The position numbers were made by a program, and so were the translations under genes. Of a DNA stretch of 10,724 nt, positions 6,648-10,724 are shown piece after piece. Position 1 is the stretch's first letter. Each line of letters begins with the position of its first letter. Where the stretch lies: the NCBI GenBank assembly GCA_025966215.1, contig JAOPVM010000462.1:1-10724 (forward strand). The letters run 5' to 3'. The notes beneath the pieces were generated by a model. That model ran no database searches. It was not told the DNA's origin and was given only the letters and a program-made list of their open reading frames with translations. The DNA comes from Klenkia sp. (GTDB taxonomy: Bacteria; Actinomycetota; Actinomycetes; Mycobacteriales; Geodermatophilaceae).

Positions 6648-8266
6648 CGGCGGGTGAGCCGCTTCGTCAGTCGGCCCAGCCGGGACCGGTCGCCCAGCAC
6701 GACCCGGGCCGCCGTCCGCCCGGAGTTGCCCGACACCCCGCCACCGGGGTGCGTGGAGGCCCCGGACAGGTACAGCCCGGGCAGCCCCGGCACGCGGTGC
6801 CCGGAGAGCTCCGGGGTGGGCCGGAAGGCGAACATCGAGGCCAGTGACATCTCCACGTGCATGACGTTGCCGCGGACCAGGCCGAGCTCCTGCTCCAGCC
6901 GCAGCGGGGTCTGCACGTACATCCGCTGTACCGAGTCGGCGAACCCGGGGGCGTACCGGTCGACGGCCTCGATCAGGCGGCGGGCCTCGGCGTCGGCGAT
7001 GGCGGCCCAGTCGGTGCCGTCGGCCATCGCGTACGGGTACCACTGGCCCCAGATCGTCACCACGTGCTGGCCCTCGGGAGCCAGGGTGTCGTCGCTGGCC
7101 GAGAAGCTCATCGCCAGCGGCACCGGCTCGCGTGGCAGCTCCCCGGCCGACCAGTCACCGTGCGCCCGGGCCAGCTGGGCGCGGTCGGTGCACAGCAGTT
7201 GCAGTCCCTGTAACGAGTCGGCGGCCGACACTCCGGGGTAGGTGGGCAGGGCGTCGGTCTGACAGCGGACGACCAGGCCGAAGCCGTTGCCCAGCGGTGG
7301 AGCGGCGTCGGCCAGGGCGGGCGGGGCGTCGGCCCCGGCGATGGCGGCGGTGGCGCTCACGTGGCAGGCGGCGACCACGACGGGGGACTCGATCCGTCGT
7401 CCCGAGGTGGTGACGACACCGGTGACCCGGCCCTCGCCGGTCAGCAGCGACGCGGCGCCGTCGCCGAGGGTGACCCGGCCGCCGTGCGACTCCAGCTTGG
7501 CCCGCAGGGCGTGGGTCAGGCCGCCGGAGCCGCCGACCGGGTGTCCGGGCGGGGTGGTGTGCAGCAGCGCCGCCCAGCCGACCATGGCCGCGGTCCCGGG
7601 CTCGGACATCGGCGGGCCGGACTGGGCGCCGAACCAGGCCAGCGCCGCCTTGAGCCGCTCGGAGGAGAACCAGCGGTCCAGCAGGGCGTCGCCGGAGCCG
7701 AGGAAGTCGGTGGCGAGCTCGCCGCCCGCCGTGCGGGGCCGGCCCTTCGCGGGGGCCCCGAGCGGCCAGAGGTGGCGGACCAGCCGGGCCGGGCTGGGCC
7801 GGTCGCCGAAGGCCTGCACCACCTGGGCGCTGCGCGGGCCCCACACGCCGACGAACCGGCGGTAGGCAGCGGCGTCCCCGGGACCGCAGGCGGCCTCGAT
7901 GGAGGCGCAGGTGGCGTCGAGGTCGACGGAGAACACGATGGGCCGGCCGTCGGGCCCCGCGCTGCCCGGTGCGGTGGCCGGGGCGAAACCCCACGGGTCG
8001 CAGTCGACGTAGCGCAGACCGTGTGCGGCCAGGTCGAGCTCCTCGACGATCCCGGAGTGCCGGATGATCACGTGCGCGCTGGAGCCCCGGTCGACGTGCA
8101 CGCCGGGCCAGCGCTGCACGGTGGACACCGCCCCACCGAGCACGGTGTCGCTCTCCACCACCTCGACGTGCAGACCGGCCTGGGCCAGGTGGCAGGCGGC
8201 GACCATGCCGTTGTGCCCGGAGCCGATGACGACGGCGTCCGCGGTGTCGGTGCGGGGCTCAGACAT
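6644..8266 (-). CDS. crtO: CrtO-type carotenoid ketolase/desaturase (FAD-dependent, CrtI superfamily)
   Basis: The 540-residue protein starts with ATG 8266, overlapping the GNAT stop by 8 nt (ATGTCTGA). It has an N-terminal FAD-binding GSGHNG (15-20) with E38 for the ribose, then GGAVSTVQRWPGVHVDRGSSAH (44-65). CrtO-like blocks follow: AALAWFGAQSGPP (207-219), GGSGGLTHALR (245-255), AMSFSASDDTLAP (385-397), LGLVRGNVMHVEMS (461-474) and the C-terminal FAD motif GLYLSGASTHPGGG (497-510). These recall Deinococcus and Rhodococcus CrtO, which add 4-keto groups to beta- or gamma-carotene; ordinary CrtI phytoene desaturases lack several of these blocks. With CruF and the glycosyltransferase downstream, a ketolated, hydroxylated, glycosylated carotenoid is predicted. 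The enzyme should be membrane-associated. A desaturase (CrtD-like) role is the alternative. Confidence 0.85.
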   Translation of the reverse strand: MSEPRTDTADAVVIGSGHNGMVAACHLAQAGLHVEVVESDTVLGGAVSTVQRWPGVHVDRGSSAHVIIRHSGIVEELDLAAHGLRYVDCDPWGFAPATAPGSAGPDGRPIVFSVDLDATCASIEAACGPGDAAAYRRFVGVWGPRSAQVVQAFGDRPSPARLVRHLWPLGAPAKGRPRTAGGELATDFLGSGDALLDRWFSSERLKAALAWFGAQSGPPMSEPGTAAMVGWAALLHTTPPGHPVGGSGGLTHALRAKLESHGGRVTLGDGAASLLTGEGRVTGVVTTSGRRIESPVVVAACHVSATAAIAGADAPPALADAAPPLGNGFGLVVRCQTDALPTYPGVSAADSLQGLQLLCTDRAQLARAHGDWSAGELPREPVPLAMSFSASDDTLAPEGQHVVTIWGQWYPYAMADGTDWAAIADAEARRLIEAVDRYAPGFADSVQRMYVQTPLRLEQELGLVRGNVMHVEMSLASMFAFRPTPELSGHRVPGLPGLYLSGASTHPGGGVSGNSGRTAARVVLGDRSRLGRLTKRLTRR

Positions 8267-8834
8267 CGGCGGGGGTGCCCAGCGGGAGGCGGGCCCCGAG
8301 GATCGCGAAGGGCCGGGCGTCACCGGGGAAGTGGTAGCCGCGGGCCAGGTCGACGAAGCCGTCGGCCTGGTAGAGCCGGAAGGCCTTGGTCTCGGCGTCC
8401 GGGGTGCTCAGCAGCGCGGCGGGGTGCGGGAGATCGGCGACCAGGGCGTGCAGCAGCTGACGGCCCAGGCCCTTGCTCTGGTGCTCGGGGTGCACGTGCA
8501 GCTCGCAGACCTCGAACGCACCGGGCAGCCAGCGCTTGGCGGTGCGCCGGTCCAGCGCGTGCCGCACCTGGTCGTGCCACCACTGGCCGGGGGCCACGAG
8601 GTAGCCGTAGCCGAAGCCGACCAGCTGCTCGCCCTGCGGGGTCGCGGTGAACGCGCCGACCGCGCGGAAGCCCGAGCGCTCGGTGTGCTGCACGGCGTAG
8701 CCGTACCGGCCGGCGACGACGGAGTCCCCGTAGCCCATCGCGGCGCCGTAGATGGCCAGCGCCTCGTGCAGGTGGTCGCGCATCCATCGGGTGGGCAGCT
8801 CGACCACCCGGGTGGCGGGGACGGTGTCGGTCAC
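8259..8834 (-). CDS. GNAT-family N-acetyltransferase
   Basis: The 191-residue protein starts at GTG 8834, overlapping the YbaK stop by GTGA. The acetyl-CoA site is clear: strand VCELHVHPEH (109-118), then the pyrophosphate-binding loop QSKGLGRQLL (119-128, matching Q/RxxGxG/A) and helix. The later segment TKAFRLYQADGFVDLARGYHF (149-169) is the usual GNAT C-terminal strand-helix-strand. The N-terminal 60 residues, with tryptophans and a tyrosine-rich GFGYGYLV strand (73-80), resemble a subfamily common in actinobacteria. GNAT enzymes move an acetyl group from acetyl-CoA to an amine; this substrate is unknown and nothing links it chemically to the carotenoid genes it is coupled to. Cytosolic. 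Confidence 0.82.
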   Translation of the reverse strand: MTDTVPATRVVELPTRWMRDHLHEALAIYGAAMGYGDSVVAGRYGYAVQHTERSGFRAVGAFTATPQGEQLVGFGYGYLVAPGQWWHDQVRHALDRRTAKRWLPGAFEVCELHVHPEHQSKGLGRQLLHALVADLPHPAALLSTPDAETKAFRLYQADGFVDLARGYHFPGDARPFAILGARLPLGTPADV

Positions 8835-9364
8835 GGGGTGCGGGCCTCATCGGGTGCGGGGGTGGGTGGGTCGAAGGGAGCGGCGACCTCGGCCGGGGTG
8901 CCGGCGGTGATCGCCAGCAGCTCGTCGTAGCTGGTCGGGAAGACGGTGTGCGGGTGCCCGGCGGCGGCCCAGACGACGGGGTGCCGGGCGAGCTCGACGT
9001 CGACCAGCGTGCCGATCGGGTGGGGGTGTCCGAGGGGCGCGACCCCGCCGATCGCCTGGCCGGTGTGCAGTCGGACGAACTCCGGGCTCGCGCGGCGCAC
9101 CTCGCGGACGCCGAGCAGGCCGGCCACCATCCCGGTGTCCACCCGGTGCGCGCCGCTGGTCATCACCAGCAGCGGGTTGCCGCCGACGTCGAAGACCAGG
9201 CTGTTCGCGATCGCCCCGATCCCGACGCCCAGCTGCTCGGCGGCCGCAGCAGCGGTGGGTGCGCTCTCGGGCAGCTCGCGGACCTCGTCGGCGGCGCCGT
9301 CGGCACCGGCGGCGCGCAGCTGCGCGACGACCTCGGCCACCCGCGGGTGGTCAGCAACGGTCAT
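8831..9364 (-). CDS. YbaK/EbsC-family aminoacyl-tRNA editing domain protein
   Basis: The 177-residue protein starts at ATG 9364, overlapping the methyltransferase stop by ATGA. The YbaK/prolyl-tRNA-editing fold is seen in TAAAAAEQLGVGIGAIANSLVF (37-58), VMTSGAHRVDTGMV (67-80), TGQAIGGVAPLGHP (101-114) and VWAAAGHPHTVFPTSYDEL (131-149). Family members hydrolyse misacylated tRNA (E. coli YbaK removes Cys from tRNA-Pro) and act free in the cytosol. In E. coli-type proteins a catalytic lysine sits in the IxKSLVF position; here the residue is N54 in IANSLVF. I recall similar asparagine-bearing actinobacterial relatives, so this may be a subfamily feature with altered substrate or chemistry. The rest of the pocket motif (GGVAPLGHP) is intact. 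It is the second gene of the leftward operon. Confidence 0.85.
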   Translation of the reverse strand: MTVADHPRVAEVVAQLRAAGADGAADEVRELPESAPTAAAAAEQLGVGIGAIANSLVFDVGGNPLLVMTSGAHRVDTGMVAGLLGVREVRRASPEFVRLHTGQAIGGVAPLGHPHPIGTLVDVELARHPVVWAAAGHPHTVFPTSYDELLAITAGTPAEVAAPFDPPTPAPDEARTP

Positions 9365-10056
9365 GGCCCGAGTCTCCCACCGGTGTCCCCGGTGCCGCCG
9401 GTCGCACCGTGCTCGTGGGGAGACCGCCGGCGCAGCAGCAGGGCCGCCTGCGGCGTGGTCTCCCGGGGGCCGGCCGGGCGGTCCCACCGGGTCACCGGAT
9501 CGAAGCCGGCCGCGTCCAGGACGCCCAGCACCTCCTCGGGGTCCAGTCGCCAGACGTCGAGGTCCACCGCCCGGCCGTAGGCCGACGTGCGGCGCAGGTG
9601 GCCGGTGCCGACCTGGAAGGCGACCAGCAGGTGCCCCCCGGGCCGGAGCACCCGGGCCAGCTCGGCGGCCACCGCGGACCGGTCGGCCGGGGCGACGTGG
9701 ATGAGGCAGTACCAGGCCAGGACGGCGGAGAGCTGCCCGTCGGGCTCGTCGAGGGCGGCCAGGTCCCCCTCGGTGAACAGGAGCCCGGGGTGGTCGCGGC
9801 GGGCCACGGCGACCATCCGGGGGGAGAGGTCGACCCCGTGCACGTCGACCCCGTGTGCGTGCAGGTGGCCGGTGGTGCGACCGGTGCCGCACCCGGCGTC
9901 GAGCACCGGGCCGTCGACCACGGCGACCAGCGCGTCGAGCACCCGGCGTTCCCACGGCTGGCCGGTCAGGTCGCGGCCCACCAGCCGGGCGTAGGGCTCG
10001 GCGACGGTGTCGTAGGCACGGCGCACGCGTGCGGTCGGGTCGTCCACGGGACCCAC
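9361..10056 (-). CDS. Class I SAM-dependent methyltransferase
   Basis: With GTG 10056 the product is 231 residues. Motif I is VLDAGCGTGRTTG (51-63), followed by the acidic SAM-ribose residue D76 in VDLSPRM (75-81), the GDL motif (97-99), a motif IV-like LAWYCLIHV (113-121), and LRPGGHLLVAF (137-147). The N-terminal RAYDTVAEPYARL (13-25) is common in UbiE/type 11 methyltransferases. The acceptor is unknown; the protein looks cytosolic. It is the first gene of the leftward operon. The start is uncertain: GTG 10047 gives 228 residues, and GTG 10113 would add 19, but none has a clear ribosome binding site. A carotenoid or small-molecule substrate is possible from context, without direct evidence. 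Confidence 0.8.
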   Translation of the reverse strand: MGPVDDPTARVRRAYDTVAEPYARLVGRDLTGQPWERRVLDALVAVVDGPVLDAGCGTGRTTGHLHAHGVDVHGVDLSPRMVAVARRDHPGLLFTEGDLAALDEPDGQLSAVLAWYCLIHVAPADRSAVAAELARVLRPGGHLLVAFQVGTGHLRRTSAYGRAVDLDVWRLDPEEVLGVLDAAGFDPVTRWDRPAGPRETTPQAALLLRRRSPHEHGATGGTGDTGGRLGP

Positions 10057-10093
10057 TGTGGGGGAGGGGTCCGACAGTGGCTCCGACAGTCGG
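10052..10093. repeat. Cluster of short ACTGT/ACAGT repeats at the methyltransferase start
   Basis: CCCAC-T-GTGGG (10052-10062) covers the proposed GTG start. CCGACAGT occurs at 10071-10078 and again at 10083-10090, 12 bp apart, the second copy extending into the palindrome CCGAC-A-GTCGG (10083-10093). The set of one inverted and two direct ACAGT cores, just upstream of the leftward operon, could be an operator. It is short enough to be chance in GC-rich DNA. Confidence 0.35.
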
Positions 10094-10123
10094 TCCGGTC
10101 CTCCACAGGACACGCAGGTCGGC

Positions 10124-10129
10124 TTGACG
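10124..10129 (+). promoter_or_regulatory. Possible -35 element of the SOS-controlled rightward promoter
   Basis: TTGACG fits a sigma-70-type -35 box. The region 17-18 bp downstream (around 10147-10153, TCTGCT) is only a poor -10. If real, the LexA box at 10159-10180 would cover the transcription start, as expected for repression. Confidence 0.3.
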
Positions 10130-10158
10130 CCCTCCGTGCGGTCGTGGTCTGCTCGTCG

Positions 10159-10180
10159 TGTTCGAACAGGTGTTCGAACA
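10159..10180. promoter_or_regulatory. LexA (SOS) box with doubled palindromic half-sites
   Basis: The 22-bp element is TGTTCGAACA, GG, TGTTCGAACA. Its core at 10162-10177, TCGAACAGGTGTTCGA, is an exact match to TCGAAC-N4-GTTCGA, the LexA operator known in mycobacteria and related actinobacteria. Each half is itself a perfect 10-bp palindrome, so the site is repetitive as well as dyadic, and it is a small AT-richer island in GC-rich DNA. It ends 44 bp before the DUF6504 start, a normal place for a repressor. It lies about 100 bp upstream of the methyltransferase gene on the other strand, so control of the leftward operon is less likely but possible. Confidence 0.85.
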
Positions 10181-10206
10181 GCCGGTGGGGAAGTCGGCTG
10201 GGGTGC

Positions 10207-10218
10207 AGGAGGGCGGAG
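10207..10218 (+). promoter_or_regulatory. Ribosome binding site of the DUF6504 gene
   Basis: AGGAGG (10207-10212) is a full-strength match but 12 bases from the ATG; GGAG (10215-10218) is six bases from it. Either fixes the start at 10225. This is the strongest Shine-Dalgarno region in the window. Confidence 0.65.
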
Positions 10219-10224
10219 TCTGTC

Positions 10225-10557
10225 ATGAGCCGGGTGCTGCTCGGCGCGGGAGGCCGCGTCGGTGAAGAGGTGCAGGTCGAGCAGGGTCCGCTGGGGCCCG
10301 TGCAGTTCTGGCGGGCGGGCAGCCGGCACGAGGTCGGCGAGCTGCTCGACCACTGGGTCGAGACGTCCCCCTGGTGGCAGCGCGGGCCGGCGGCCGGCGG
10401 TGGCGGGGGTGCCTCGGCCGACCTGGTGGCCACCCGGCAGGTGTGGCGGCTGGAGGCGGTCCGCGCCGGGCGGTCGCAGACCAGCTTCGCCGGGGTGTTC
10501 GACCTGTCCTGGGAGCCGGCCGAGAACTGCTGGCTGCTCGTCCGGGTGCACGACTGA
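10225..10557 (+). CDS. DUF6504 family protein, SOS-controlled
   Basis: The 110-residue protein begins at ATG 10225. Family-like features are QFWRAGSRHEVGELLDHWVE (27-46), the WW pair (50-51), a glycine-rich linker (58-63), VWRLEA (73-78), GVFDL (90-94) and the closing W103LLVRVHD. Many aromatic and arginine residues in alternating strands suggest a small beta-rich fold; there is no signal peptide or membrane segment. Function is unknown. As I recall, DUF6504 genes in actinobacteria often lie beside SAV_6107-type HEPN genes and error-prone polymerase genes (dnaE2, Y-family), and here a perfect LexA box precedes the gene, so a role in DNA-damage tolerance or its control is inferred. Its TGA overlaps the next ATG by one base (TGATG), indicating translational coupling. 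Confidence 0.78.
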   Translation: MSRVLLGAGGRVGEEVQVEQGPLGPVQFWRAGSRHEVGELLDHWVETSPWWQRGPAAGGGGGASADLVATRQVWRLEAVRAGRSQTSFAGVFDLSWEPAENCWLLVRVHD

Positions 10558-10724
10558 TGGGCGCCGTCCGGGTGCTCTCACCCGCCCAGCTCGAGCTCAC
10601 CCCGCCGCTGCCACCGGCTGCCTCCCAGCTGCTGGGGCAGGCGCACCGGGGGCTGGCCGAGGCCGCGGGCTGTCCGGACGCGGGCTGGCGCTACGCCACC
10701 GCGCACCTGGCCGCGCTGCGCGGG
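10557..10724 (+). CDS. SAV_6107-type HEPN domain protein, N-terminal part (3' end outside window)
   Basis: From ATG 10557 the frame stays open to the window end, giving 56 residues. After a proline-rich start (LTPPLPP, 14-20) comes an alpha-helical stretch, ASQLLGQAHRGLAEAAG (22-38), and then WRYATAHLAALRG (44-56), the pattern I associate with the SAV_6107 HEPN family next to DUF6504 genes. HEPN domains are helical bundles, often RNases or partners of nucleotidyltransferases; the catalytic RxxxxH region, if any, would be beyond the edge. It shares the transcript and LexA box of DUF6504 through the TGATG overlap. Family call is moderate because only the first third or so is visible. Confidence 0.65.
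   Translation, partial: MGAVRVLSPAQLELTPPLPPAASQLLGQAHRGLAEAAGCPDAGWRYATAHLAALRG

Noticed and set aside
5964..7241. A long plus-strand frame opposite the CruF and CrtO genes
   Set aside because: Composition is low-complexity G, R, Q, H and P with no recognisable motif. It is an antisense artefact of high GC.
10057..10113. N-terminal extension of the methyltransferase containing a CVSCGG zinc-ribbon-like sequence
   Set aside because: The in-frame GTG at 10113 would include only VSCGG, not the first cysteine, and has no ribosome binding site. The sequence lies in the divergent promoter region.
10159..10180. Start of a CRISPR or other direct-repeat array
   Set aside because: There are only two 10-bp units with a 2-bp spacer, and the core exactly matches the LexA operator.
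9259..10557. A 432-codon frame ending with the DUF6504 sequence
   Set aside because: Everything before 10225 is antisense to the methyltransferase and YbaK genes. The Shine-Dalgarno and LexA box show that translation starts at 10225.

Overview
The window is very GC-rich and densely packed. Starts are mostly GTG or ATG, and neighbouring genes are often coupled by GTGA or ATGA overlaps. Together with an actinobacterial-type LexA box, an adenosine kinase close to Mycobacterium tuberculosis AdoK, and a DUF6504/SAV_6107 pair, this points to a high-GC actinobacterium. A pigmented Geodermatophilaceae-like organism (Blastococcus, Modestobacter or Geodermatophilus) is a reasonable guess; the genus is inference.

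Layout. At the left edge is the end of a small helix-hairpin-helix protein (1-186, +), followed after 23 bp by a UDP-glucose dehydrogenase (+). It converges, with one base between the stop codons, on a membrane-anchored or secreted lipase-like alpha/beta hydrolase (-). Across a 44-bp divergent gap are a CDP-alcohol phosphatidyltransferase (+) and an AdoK-type adenosine kinase (+). The kinase converges, with three bases between stops, on the end of a long leftward gene array.

That array (about 10056 down to 4130, all -) has seven genes in transcription order: class I SAM methyltransferase, YbaK/EbsC-type tRNA-editing protein, GNAT acetyltransferase, CrtO-type carotenoid ketolase/desaturase, CruF-type carotenoid 1,2-hydratase, family 2 glycosyltransferase, and flavin reductase-like FMN protein. 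Every junction except the last is an overlap of 4-8 nt, and the last gap is 11 nt, so it reads as one polycistronic operon. Its central trio (CrtO, CruF, glycosyltransferase) predicts a ketolated, hydroxylated and glycosylated carotenoid. No phytoene synthase, lycopene cyclase or CrtI is in view, so the precursor must be made elsewhere.

The right edge starts a divergent rightward transcript: a DUF6504 gene (10225-10557) overlapping by one base a SAV_6107-type HEPN protein that runs off the window. In front of DUF6504 is an exact match to the actinobacterial SOS box (TCGAAC-N4-GTTCGA), built from two copies of the palindrome TGTTCGAACA. This SOS-controlled pair of uncharacterised proteins is the most interesting element here, and what lies beyond the right edge would help explain it.

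No RNA genes, insertion sequences, CRISPR arrays or convincing intrinsic terminators were seen. No stretch over 300 bases lacks a gene; the longest non-coding gap is 10057-10224.
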